DNA of 64,000 bases from the NCBI GenBank assembly GCA_002197545.1, contig NFUO01000389.1, positions 11,608-75,607 on the forward strand, given 5' to 3'. How positions within the stretch are numbered: the stretch's first letter is position 1; each line of letters starts with the position of its first letter. This document shows positions 19,562-27,209 of this stretch, one piece after another. Under the pieces are notes generated by a model. That model did no database searches. It was not told the DNA's origin and was given only the letters and a program-made list of their open reading frames with translations. The translations under genes and the position numbers were made by a program. The stretch is from Acidobacteria subdivision 2 bacterium RH1 MAG20. GTDB lineage: Bacteria; Acidobacteriota; Terriglobia; Terriglobales; Acidobacteriaceae.

Positions 19562-21436
19562 TCATAGATACCAGGGAATATTCACCACCACAATCCTCTG
19601 GTTCCCTTTCAACAACAGCAGCAGCTTCAACAACTGCACCCGCTGCCCATGCAGCGCATTCTCCCACCAGTGCCGCACGACCATCTCCGGCAGGATCACC
19701 GCAACCTTTCGCCCCGGATTGTCATCTTCCAGCTTCAGGATGTAATCCATCAGCGGCGTAAGCACAAACCTGAAATTGGAAGGTATCGTTACCAGTTCCG
19801 GCGCCTGCAACCCTTCTTTTCTGATCGGCGCCAGCACCTTCTCATCCCACACCCCCTCCAACCCCTCATCCCCCTCATTGTCAGAGTGGACGTGCACTAC
19901 CTTGATATCTTTCGACAGCAGCAGCCCGAACCGCAACGCCTTTTCCGTAATCCGGTCCCACCGCGCCATCGGAATGACGACAATAGGCTGCTCCAGATTC
20001 ACCAGGTTCAGCGGAGTCATGTCCTTCATCTCCCGCTTCACTCTCGTGTAGTGCCGCTTCACTCCAAGCATGATCAGGATCAGCAACGGCACCAACAATG
20101 CCGTCACCCACGCGCCGGACATGAACTTCGCCACCAACACCACAATCGTGGTCAGACCCGTCGCCACAGCGCCAAAGCCATTCACGAACATATGCCACCA
20201 GTGCTTCCGGTAGCCGCCTTCCTCTTTCTTCCAGTGCACCACCATGCCTGCCTGCGACAGCGTAAAGGCAAGGAACGCGCCAATCGCATACAGCGGAATC
20301 AGCCTGTCCGTCACGCCATCAAAGAGGATAAGAAGCAGCGCGGTAAATCCGGTCAACGCATAGATTCCATGGGAAAACAGAAGACGGCGTCCGCGAAGAA
20401 GAAACACATGCGGAAGATAGTCATGCGTGGCAATCGCCCGCGCCAACCGTGGAAAATCGGCGAATGGAGTGTTTGCGCTCAGCGCCAGTGCCCCAAACAC
20501 AGATCCCATGGTCAGGAAGTAGAACCATCCCCGCCCAAAAACCACCGACACTAAAATACTGAGTACGCTCTGATAATGATACGCATCCGGTTCCATGGCT
20601 GTCACGCCATAGGCCCGCGCTAGATAAGTCGTCCCAAACAGCAGCACAACCAGTATTCCGATAATGACGGTCAGGGCCCTCTGGGCCTTCTTCGCCCGCG
20701 GCTCGCTGAACGCTGTCACGCCATTCGATACTGCCTCAACGCCAGTCATCGCAGCGCATCCACTGGAGAACGCCTTCATCAGCAGCCAGATTCCGAGATA
20801 CTTTACGGTGGCTGGCAGAGCCGGTGGAGGAGCCATCACCGGCACCGGATGGCCGCCGCTGACCATGGTCCGGTACACTCCCACGCCAATGACAATCATG
20901 AGCGTTCCTACAAACAAAAAAGTCGGCGCCATGAACGCCGCGCCTGTGTCTTTCACCCCGCGCATATTCACAACCGCGAGAATCACCAGAATCCCTAAAC
21001 AGAGCACCAGGGTATCTGATTGCAGGGCCGGCACAGCGGAGGTCAGTGCAGTTACGCCGGCTGATATGCCCACCGCGGCTGTCAGAATGTAGTCGATCAT
21101 CAACGCCGCAGCGGCAAGCAGACCAGGCCCATCGCCCAGATTCTCGGTCGCCACGGTGTACGACCCGCCGCCATTCGGATAGGCCGCAATCGTCTGCCGG
21201 TAGCTGAAGAACACTATCCCCAGCAAAATCAGAATCGCCGAAATAATGGGAACAATGTAGTGGAGTCCCGCCAGCCCCAGCGGAATCAGCAGCGTCATCG
21301 CCGCCTCTGGTCCATATGCCGCGCTCGTCAGCGCATCCAGGCCAAAAATCGGAATTCCCGCAGCGACACCGATATGTTCGGCCCGCTCTTCACTTGTTGC
21401 TAACGGTCTCCCCAGAAGGGAGTCTACAAAAGACAT
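19562..21436 (-). CDS. KimA/YdaO-like APC superfamily permease
   Basis: 624 aa with about twelve membrane helices in the first 440 residues and a soluble C-terminal domain of about 160 residues. FGLDALTSAAYGPEAAM, YPNGGGSYTVATENLG and LLMKAFSSGCAAMTGVEAVSNGV match the KimA-type high-affinity potassium importer family. The substrate is not proven; amino acid transport is an alternative. I saw no ydaO/c-di-AMP riboswitch in the 150 bp upstream. Convergent with the beta-barrel gene. Confidence 0.82.
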   Translation of the reverse strand: MSFVDSLLGRPLATSEERAEHIGVAAGIPIFGLDALTSAAYGPEAAMTLLIPLGLAGLHYIVPIISAILILLGIVFFSYRQTIAAYPNGGGSYTVATENLGDGPGLLAAAALMIDYILTAAVGISAGVTALTSAVPALQSDTLVLCLGILVILAVVNMRGVKDTGAAFMAPTFLFVGTLMIVIGVGVYRTMVSGGHPVPVMAPPPALPATVKYLGIWLLMKAFSSGCAAMTGVEAVSNGVTAFSEPRAKKAQRALTVIIGILVVLLFGTTYLARAYGVTAMEPDAYHYQSVLSILVSVVFGRGWFYFLTMGSVFGALALSANTPFADFPRLARAIATHDYLPHVFLLRGRRLLFSHGIYALTGFTALLLILFDGVTDRLIPLYAIGAFLAFTLSQAGMVVHWKKEEGGYRKHWWHMFVNGFGAVATGLTTIVVLVAKFMSGAWVTALLVPLLILIMLGVKRHYTRVKREMKDMTPLNLVNLEQPIVVIPMARWDRITEKALRFGLLLSKDIKVVHVHSDNEGDEGLEGVWDEKVLAPIRKEGLQAPELVTIPSNFRFVLTPLMDYILKLEDDNPGRKVAVILPEMVVRHWWENALHGQRVQLLKLLLLLKGNQRIVVVNIPWYL

Positions 21437-21584
21437 CGTTTTTGTATGGTAACGCCTCTGTCAAGATGAGCGTATACGTCTTTTTGCGTATTTATAATGC
21501 TCTCCCGGGCATGCCTCATCCTCCCTCTCAGCGAACTCCTATAATTGATCGAGCTAAAGCCAATATCGAAAATCAGGAGTCTCC

Positions 21585-22154
21585 ATGCCCGCGAACCTCT
21601 ACGACATTCCCGTCCACCGCATCACAGGCGAAGGCGCATCGCTCGCCGACTACCAAGGCAAAGTCCTGCTCGTCGTTAACGTCGCCTCGCAGTGCGGCCT
21701 CACCCCGCAGTACGACGCCCTCGAAAAGCTCTACACCCGCTTCAAAGACTCCGGCCTCGCCGTCCTCGGCTTCCCCGCCAACGACTTCGGCGCCCAAGAG
21801 CCCGGCACCAATGAGGAGATCCAGACCTTCTGCCGCAGCAACTTCGGCGTCAACTTCCCCATGTTCTCCAAGATCGCCGTCACCGGCCCCGAAACCCACC
21901 CGCTCTACAAAGCCCTCATCGAGGCCCAACCCAAAGCCTCCGGCGACGGCCGCGCAGCCATGCGCGAGAATCTCAACGGCTTCCTCAGCAAGAAGCACAA
22001 CTCCACCACGAACGCGGAGCCAGGCATCCTCTGGAACTTCGAGAAATTTCTCATTGACCGCCAAGGCAACGTCGTCGCCCGCTTCTCCCCCGAAGTCCTG
22101 CCCGACGACCCAGCCGTCATGGTCGCCATCGAATCCGCTCTCGCCAAGCCCTGA
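21585..22154 (+). CDS. glutathione peroxidase family, cysteine type
   Basis: 189 aa. The peroxidatic residue is Cys in NVASQCGLTPQY (around residue 37), with the FPANDFGAQEPGTNEEI and WNFEKFLIDRQG motifs supplying Gln and Trp of the catalytic group. It reduces hydroperoxides, most likely using thioredoxin as in other Cys-GPx proteins. A helix-rich stretch around residues 120-145 (GDGRAAMRENLNGFLSKKH) is longer than in many homologues. AGGAG lies 5 nt before the ATG and TATAAT occurs at 21540-21545. Confidence 0.92.
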   Translation: MPANLYDIPVHRITGEGASLADYQGKVLLVVNVASQCGLTPQYDALEKLYTRFKDSGLAVLGFPANDFGAQEPGTNEEIQTFCRSNFGVNFPMFSKIAVTGPETHPLYKALIEAQPKASGDGRAAMRENLNGFLSKKHNSTTNAEPGILWNFEKFLIDRQGNVVARFSPEVLPDDPAVMVAIESALAKP

Positions 22155-22165
22155 CTTTCAAATGC

Positions 22166-22208
22166 GGGTGCCCATCTTCGGCGCGGTTTTATCGCGCCTA
22201 AGGTGGGC
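22166..22208 (+). repeat. GGGTGCCC palindromic repeat downstream of the peroxidase gene
   Basis: GGGTGCCCATCTTCGGCGCG is followed by GTTTTAT and a nearly complementary arm ending AAGGTGGGC (two mismatches). It has the same GGGTGCCC head and GTGGG tail as the copies inside ubiE but lies between genes. Confidence 0.55.
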
Positions 22209-22270
22209 AATCGCGCAGCGATGCGCTTTCCTCCATCATGGCCTCACATTTCGAGAGGAACATTCACCTC

Positions 22271-22885
22271 ATGCGCATTCTAAAAACACTTCTTCCTCTG
22301 GTCCTCCCCGCCATCGCCCAAAAGCCCCCCATCCAGATCACCGCCGATCTCTCCGAAGCCCCGCGCAAGCTCTATCACGCCGAAGTCGAAATTCCCGTCA
22401 CCCCCGGCCCGCTCACTCTCATCACGCCGGAGTGGATCCCCGGCAACCATCGCCCCACCGGCCCTGTCGCAGACATCACCGGCGTAGCCTTCACCGCCAA
22501 CGGCCAAACCCTGCCCTGGCGCCGCGACGACACCAACCTCTACGAATTCCACCTCACCATCCCCGCCGGAGTCACCACCCTCCACGCCCATCTCGACTGC
22601 ATCGTCACCGCGCGCCTCATTGCCGTGCTGTGTAGCCGGATCGTATGGCGGGGAACGTCCTACCGCGAGCGCGAGTTCGCCACCCTGTTGATTCCCCGCG
22701 GCCTCATCACCGCTGTCCTTGCCCTCGAAGTCATCCAGTCGCAGCCTGCAGGCCTCTCCTACTTCCCGTCCTTGACCTTCGCCCTCATTCTGTTTACAAA
22801 TCTTCTGGTTCTTCCAGCATCGATTCGTGCGCGTGCGCTCTCCACCACTTCAACCCCACCAGCCAACGAGCTGCCATCCCCCTGA
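22271..22885 (+). pseudogene. chimeric remnant: M61 peptidase N-terminus joined to a cation/proton antiporter C-terminus
   Basis: From ATG 22271 the first part (signal-like LKTLLPLVLPAIAQ, then IQITADLSEAPRKLYHAEVE, LTLITPEWIPGNHRPTGPV and TLPWRRDDTNLYEFHLTIPAG) matches the N-terminal domain of M61 glycyl aminopeptidases. After DCIVTARLIAVL the sequence switches to membrane helices (FATLLIPRGLITAVLALEV, LTFALILFTNLLVLPASIR) like the end of a Na+/H+ antiporter. The catalytic HExxH domain of M61 and the antiporter core are both missing. This looks like a deletion that fused two genes, next to an IS. It is still an open frame, but neither activity can survive. Confidence 0.65.
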
Positions 22886-22902
22886 TTTTACTAAGTCAGC
22901 AC

Positions 22903-22922
22903 GCTTATAGATCTGCGAAAAC
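22903..22922 (+). repeat. left copy of the direct repeat flanking the IS
   Basis: GCTTATAGATCTGCGAAAAC, matched at 24903-24923 by GCTTTATAGATCTGCGGAAAC (one insertion, one substitution). Both copies point the same way and contain the palindrome AGATCT, so they are not classical terminal inverted repeats. Confidence 0.6.
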
Positions 22923-22934
22923 TGGTAATTATAT

Positions 22935-22965
22935 AGTTGACAAATCAACTTGATTGTCTTAGTAT
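22935..22965 (+). promoter_or_regulatory. transposase promoter overlapping a palindrome
   Basis: AGTTGA-CAAA-TCAACT (22935-22950) is a 6-bp-arm palindrome that contains a TTGACA box (22937-22942). TAGTAT lies 17 bp later (22960-22965). The transcript would begin at or near the ATG (22973), so the mRNA may be leaderless, in line with the lack of a ribosome site. Confidence 0.4.
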
Positions 22966-22972
22966 AAATTAC

Positions 22973-23971
22973 ATGAAAGCCCCTAAGACTCTTCAAGAAG
23001 CCATCATTCACTTTTCCGATGCCGATAACTGCCTTGAGTTCATGGTTATGCACCGTTGGCCGGATGGGGTTGTCACCTGTCCGACCTGCGGTCGCAAGGA
23101 TGTTTCCTTCCTTGCGAAACAGAAGAAATGGCAGTGCAAGAGTGCTCACGCCAAGCGGCAGTTCTCTGCGAAGGTTGGAACCATCTTCGAGGACTCCCCG
23201 CTTGGATTGGAAAAGTGGCTTCCCGCCGTGTGGCTCATTACCAATTCCAAAAACGGTGTCTCTTCCTGTGAGATTGCACGATCGCTGGGTGTCACTCAGA
23301 AGACTGCGTGGTTCATGCTTCACCGCATTCGTTATGCGATGAAAGCCAACCCATTCGGCTACGTCGGCAAACTGGGCGGATCGGACAGCGGCCCTGTCGA
23401 AGTAGATGAATCTTTTGTTGGTGGCAAACTGGCAAACATGCACAAAGGCCGTGCGAAGAAGATGCAGGAGACTCGTGCGGAGGTTGACCCCAACGAATAC
23501 TTTCAGCGGTACGCGAACAAGACCGTCGTAATGGGTATGTTCGACCGCGAATCCCGTCAGGTGCGGGCTAAGGTCATCCCGAATGTGAAGCGCGAGACTT
23601 TGCAAAACGAAATCCTCAAGAACGTGAAATACGGGTCGAAGGTCTATACCGATTCAGCCGTGAGTTATAACCGCACCGGATGGCACTATATTCATGAAGC
23701 CGTGAATCATGCCGAATGCTACGTCAAAGGCCAAGTTCATACCAACAGTCTTGAAAACTTTTGGAGTCTATTGAAGCGGAATCTTTCTGGAACCTATGTC
23801 GCAGTTGAGCCATTTCATTTGGATCGCTATCTCGATGAACAGATGTTTCGTTTCAATAACCGCCTGAATAAAAGTGATGCAGACCGCTTCTCTAAGGCTC
23901 TGTCGCAGGTAGTGAATCGCCGTCTTACTTATGCCGACGTCACCGGCAAGGTGGGAGAAACGGCGTTCTAA
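22973..23971 (+). CDS. IS1595-family (ISXO2-like) transposase
   Basis: About 332 aa from ATG 22973. An N-terminal zinc ribbon (VVTCPTCGRKDVSF...WQCK) and helix-turn-helix (SSCEIARSLGVTQKTAWFMLHRIR) precede the DDE/N catalytic part: VEVDESFVGGK (first Asp), VYTDSAVSYNR (second Asp) and HTNSLENFWSLLKRNLSGTY (Asn/Glu region). The frame is full length and probably active. Codon use and GC are lower than in the neighbouring genes, as expected for a transferred element. Its stop overlaps that of the convergent small gene. Confidence 0.92.
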   Translation: MKAPKTLQEAIIHFSDADNCLEFMVMHRWPDGVVTCPTCGRKDVSFLAKQKKWQCKSAHAKRQFSAKVGTIFEDSPLGLEKWLPAVWLITNSKNGVSSCEIARSLGVTQKTAWFMLHRIRYAMKANPFGYVGKLGGSDSGPVEVDESFVGGKLANMHKGRAKKMQETRAEVDPNEYFQRYANKTVVMGMFDRESRQVRAKVIPNVKRETLQNEILKNVKYGSKVYTDSAVSYNRTGWHYIHEAVNHAECYVKGQVHTNSLENFWSLLKRNLSGTYVAVEPFHLDRYLDEQMFRFNNRLNKSDADRFSKALSQVVNRRLTYADVTGKVGETAF

Positions 23972-24165
23972 TCCGTTTCGGAAGAAGCGCGGGAGGAAGC
24001 CGAAGACTTAGACGGTCTCCCCCGTCCTCGCTTCCCCGTTCGCTCCGCTTCCAATGCGCGCTGACGCTTCTCCGCTTCCATTGCGGCCTTCACAGCCTTC
24101 GGATCGGCGCGGAGAATGGAACTCATCGCGCCTTTGAACGTTTCGTATTCTGAATTTGGCTTCAT
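23968..24165 (-). CDS. small basic protein, IS passenger
   Basis: 65 aa: an alpha-helical N-terminal half (YETFKGAMSSILRADPKAVKAAMEAEKRQRALEAE) followed by a basic tail (RTGKRGRGRPSK, an AT-hook-like RGRPSK motif) and a serine-rich end. It overlaps the transposase stop by 4 bp and begins 5 nt after the RusA-like gene, so the two passengers form one unit. A DNA-binding accessory role is a guess from the tail. Confidence 0.6.
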   Translation of the reverse strand: MKPNSEYETFKGAMSSILRADPKAVKAAMEAEKRQRALEAERTGKRGRGRPSKSSASSRASSETD

Positions 24166-24169
24166 CGTT

Positions 24170-24856
24170 TTAGTCCAAGAATTGCAGATTGCTTAGGTGA
24201 CGGCTAACCTTCACAACTCGCACCTTCACTGCGATTATGAGATGCACGTCATTTTGATGCTCTCCCTCTCCGACGGCGGTCAGGAGTCTGTCTGTGGTCA
24301 CACTGATTTTAGTTATGAGCGAATCGTCTTGAAGCAAAACGTAAAAAGGGTCTTCACCTTCGTCGGGTGTTGAATGGCCTAGTTCGGAACAGTTACTTGG
24401 AAGACGGAGCGCATCGAATAGCACCTTTACTCGGTTGTCTATATCGCCCCCACTTTTGACGATACGACCGGGGGCATCCCTGCGAAGAAAGAGAATATCT
24501 AGCTCGCAACTAAGGGCGCGATCCTCCGTTACGAGAGGAACAAACCTAAATCCGCAGCGCGAATATCCGTGCGCGATGGCATCAACAACCGTACACTCCT
24601 TGCCAGTGGCCGAGTTTGCCGCATGGACCATTTGAGTGGTCCATTCTGACATGGGTGCCTGAACGCTCCAAAGCTCTTTGAGTTGCCTGTGGAGCACCTT
24701 ACGGATATTGTGCTTGTCAACGGAACGGGTATCGGAACCACTCGCAGCCGGGAGGCGGCCTGAGTAGACAAGTCGGAATTCCACTACCTCGCCTCCTGTG
24801 GTGGGCCAAGGGTCGAAATTCCAAACAGTCTTGCCCGCAGACCCATCATCTCCCAT
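24170..24856 (-). CDS. protein with RusA-like Holliday-junction resolvase motif, IS passenger
   Basis: 228 aa, not recognised as a whole. The region around residues 134-190 reads GGDIDNRVKVLFDALRLP, then about 30 residues later LLQDDSLITKISVTTD. This matches the RusA active site, where DIDN and a later DDS carry the metal-binding aspartates. RusA proteins are usually about 120 aa, so an N-terminal half of about 100 residues is extra. Placement beside the transposase suggests processing of transposition intermediates or anti-host activity; neither is shown. ATG 24856 begins MGDD; no ribosome site is obvious. Confidence 0.55.
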   Translation of the reverse strand: MGDDGSAGKTVWNFDPWPTTGGEVVEFRLVYSGRLPAASGSDTRSVDKHNIRKVLHRQLKELWSVQAPMSEWTTQMVHAANSATGKECTVVDAIAHGYSRCGFRFVPLVTEDRALSCELDILFLRRDAPGRIVKSGGDIDNRVKVLFDALRLPSNCSELGHSTPDEGEDPFYVLLQDDSLITKISVTTDRLLTAVGEGEHQNDVHLIIAVKVRVVKVSRHLSNLQFLD

Positions 24857-24902
24857 CGGTTCTGATTCGTCAAGTATATATTTACCCGAAAACTTTGTTG
24901 GT

Positions 24903-24923
24903 GCTTTATAGATCTGCGGAAAC
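24903..24923 (+). repeat. right copy of the direct repeat flanking the IS
   Basis: GCTTTATAGATCTGCGGAAAC, direct copy of 22903-22922. A short TTGGTGCTTT repeat also occurs on both sides of it (24899-24908 and 24929-24938). Confidence 0.6.
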
Positions 24924-25009
24924 CCTTATTGGTGCTTTTCGGACTTATGAGTGCTCTTCCTCAACATACCGTATCCCCTGGATTAAATTAAACTGCCGCT
25001 TTGATAGGC

Positions 25010-25041
25010 TGTAGCTATAAGCTTTGATAGTTATAGCTACA
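25010..25041 (+). other. inverted repeat upstream of asnB
   Basis: TGTAGCTATA (25010-25019) and TATAGCTACA (25032-25041) are perfect 10-bp arms around a 12-nt loop. It lies about 90 bp before the asparagine synthase start and could be an operator or the terminator of a lost gene; no T-run follows. Confidence 0.5.
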
Positions 25042-25127
25042 AGACGATCCTGCATGTCCCAGACAGATACCCAGTAGAGCAATCAGGTATTGCCCTGAGG
25101 CCGGAGGCATGTAGGATACAGGGATTT

Positions 25128-26924
25128 ATGTGCGGCATAGCCGGTTGCTTCAGTTCCAGAGAAGGTTTTTTCCCCGATGCAGCAGTGCAACAGAAAGTCC
25201 TTGACTCACTCAGGACGAGAGGTCCGGATGGTTCAGGAGCCTGGAAGCATCCGCGCGATAAAGATGTTCTTCTGCATCGCCGTTTATCGATTCAGGATTT
25301 GAGCGAGACTGGCGCGCAGCCGATGCAATCCGCCGATGCGCGTCTGGCAATCACATTCAATGGCGAAATATATAACGTCGATGAATTGCGGCGCTGGGTT
25401 CCGAACTATCCCTTTAAGGGGACTTCCGACACCGAAGTCATTCTGGCGCTGTATGAAAGATTCGGGCATGAAATGCTTGATTTCTTGCGCGGGATGTTCG
25501 CGTTTGCAATCTGGGATGAGCGCCGGCAGGGATTATTTCTGGCTCGCGACCCATACGGCATCAAACCTCTCTATCTCGCGGAGACCTCGGAGGGCGTCTG
25601 GTTTTCGTCCCAGGTGAAGTCTCTCTTGGACGTTCCTGGAGTCGATCTCTCTCCTGACCCGGCAGGACATGCAGGGTTCTTTTTGTGGGGAAGCGTCCCC
25701 GAGCCGCATACGCTTTATAAAGGAATTCGCTCTCTCCGAAGCGGTTACTCGCTTTGGTTGCAAAGGGACAGCAGGCCCAGATATACCCAGTTTTCTTCCA
25801 TCGCCAGGTCCTTGGCCGGAGACACGTCTCTACCGAAAGAGGAATCAAGCCACGCTCGGCTTCAGGAGTCCCTTGCCGACAGCCTCAAATCGCACTTTGT
25901 CTCGGACGTGCCGGTGGCGATCTTCCTCTCGGCAGGACTCGATTCCTCCACAATTCTGGGCACTGCCGCCAGTAAATTTTGTCCCCGCGACCTAAGCGCC
26001 CTCACTCTCGGTTTCGACGCCTACCAAAATACGTCGAGCGATGAAACCATGGAAGCCAAACAGATCGCGAACTATTACGGGGTCCCGCAGCAAATCAAGA
26101 TGATCACGAGAGCTGACTTTGAGGCCGAATCATCTCGCTTTCTTCACGCCATGGACCAACCTTCCATTGATGGAATCAATACCTACTTCATCGCCAAAAT
26201 GGCCAGGGATACTGGATTCAAGGTTGCTCTTTCAGGAATTGGAGGAGACGAACTGTTTGGTGGATATGGAAGTTTTCGGCAGATTCCACGAACGGTGAAC
26301 CTGGTCCGTGCGCTGGGAGTCTCTCGCAGATTCGGCGGGAGCATCAGGAGAGGCACGGAGAGCGTATTGAAGAAACTCACGTCTCCTAAATATGCGGGCG
26401 TTTTTGAATATGGAGGGACCGTCGAAGGCGCTTATCTCCTTCGACGCAGCTTGTTTATGCCTTGGGAGCTTCCCGATGTTATAGATGCGGACCTGGCTGC
26501 CGCCGGTCTGGAGGAACTCGAACACTCTCAGCTTGAGAGGGAAGAACTGGCGACAGTGAATAAACTTCCATTGCATGCCCAGGTCAGTTTTCTCGAAAGC
26601 ACGCGATACATGCGCAACCAGCTTCTGAGGGATGCCGATTGGGCCGGCATGGCTCATTCCGTTGAGATCAGAACACCTTTCGTGGACTACTTTCTGCTTA
26701 AGCAGCTATCGCCGCTCATCTGCTCCCATCGTCCTCCCACCAAGTTGGCAATGGCAGGAACCTTGGATAAGCCTTTGCCTGCCGCGATTCTCCACCGAAA
26801 GAAGACTGGCTTCGGGGTGCCTGTTCGCGAGTGGCTTTCAGCATCTCTCCCTGAAAAGCCGGAGCGAGGCTTGCGGTCCTGGGCAAAGTTCATCTACAAA
26901 AACCAATGGACCCGGGCTTATTGA
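25128..26924 (+). CDS. asnB: asparagine synthase (glutamine-hydrolysing)
   Basis: 598 aa. The start is fixed by the N-terminal glutaminase nucleophile Cys2 in MCGIAGCFSS; LRTRGPDGSG, FNGEIYN and GTSDTEVIL follow. The C-terminal synthetase domain begins around residue 225 with the PPi loop FLSAGLDSSTI (SGGxDS is usual) and contains GIGGDELFGGYGSF and RTPFVDYFLL. It may make asparagine or amidate a sugar or peptide, as in polysaccharide clusters. It stands alone between the IS and repeats, and its codon use differs from the flanks, so it may be the remains of a transferred cluster. Confidence 0.9.
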   Translation: MCGIAGCFSSREGFFPDAAVQQKVLDSLRTRGPDGSGAWKHPRDKDVLLHRRLSIQDLSETGAQPMQSADARLAITFNGEIYNVDELRRWVPNYPFKGTSDTEVILALYERFGHEMLDFLRGMFAFAIWDERRQGLFLARDPYGIKPLYLAETSEGVWFSSQVKSLLDVPGVDLSPDPAGHAGFFLWGSVPEPHTLYKGIRSLRSGYSLWLQRDSRPRYTQFSSIARSLAGDTSLPKEESSHARLQESLADSLKSHFVSDVPVAIFLSAGLDSSTILGTAASKFCPRDLSALTLGFDAYQNTSSDETMEAKQIANYYGVPQQIKMITRADFEAESSRFLHAMDQPSIDGINTYFIAKMARDTGFKVALSGIGGDELFGGYGSFRQIPRTVNLVRALGVSRRFGGSIRRGTESVLKKLTSPKYAGVFEYGGTVEGAYLLRRSLFMPWELPDVIDADLAAAGLEELEHSQLEREELATVNKLPLHAQVSFLESTRYMRNQLLRDADWAGMAHSVEIRTPFVDYFLLKQLSPLICSHRPPTKLAMAGTLDKPLPAAILHRKKTGFGVPVREWLSASLPEKPERGLRSWAKFIYKNQWTRAY

Positions 26925-27110
26925 ACCAGGCAATACCCAGCCAACAAGGACGCGGAGCAATACGGTGGCTTTTGCATAACGGTCCGTCAGGCTCTCCATA
27001 CTCTCATCTCCATAAACCGTGTCCCCGGCGTTATCTGCCGTTCACATCCACGATGCAACGACAATAACCACCCTGCTTAATTGCAGCGCCAACGGCGCGC
27101 TTCATACCAG

Positions 27111-27129
27111 CATGGGGCATCGCCCCATG
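27111..27129. terminator. short perfect hairpin downstream of asnB
   Basis: CATGGGGC (27111-27118) and GCCCCATG (27122-27129) around ATC, between asnB and the convergent outer-membrane gene. The 285 bp between these genes (26925-27209) otherwise contain only short GC-rich palindromes such as AGGGCTGAAAGCCC; no gene is seen. Confidence 0.4.
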
Positions 27130-27209
27130 AACTCGGTCACGCGATGAAACGAGGGCTGAAAGCCCGCCCTATACATGCTGGAAACATCCTCTGGGCAAAT
27201 CGATACCAT

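Larger units (their letters stand above)
22903..24923 (+). mobile_element. IS1595-family element with two passenger genes
   Basis: The unit contains the transposase (22973-23971) and two genes in the opposite direction (23968-24165 and 24170-24856). It sits between a gene remnant and an orphan asparagine synthase. The limits given are two near-identical 20-21 nt direct repeats (22903-22922 and 24903-24923); true terminal inverted repeats and the target duplication could not be identified by eye, so the borders are approximate. Passenger genes are known in the IS1595 family. Confidence 0.7.

Noticed and set aside
21437..21584. c-di-AMP (ydaO) riboswitch upstream of the KimA-like permease
   Set aside because: Only about 150 bp are available and I see none of the conserved helices; promoter-like TATAAT elements here point toward the peroxidase gene.
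21585..22154. Selenocysteine version of glutathione peroxidase
   Set aside because: The active-site codon is TGC (Cys) and the frame has no internal TGA.
22903..24923. Direct repeats as the target-site duplication of the IS
   Set aside because: Twenty nt is far longer than the 8 bp of IS1595, and the copies are not identical.
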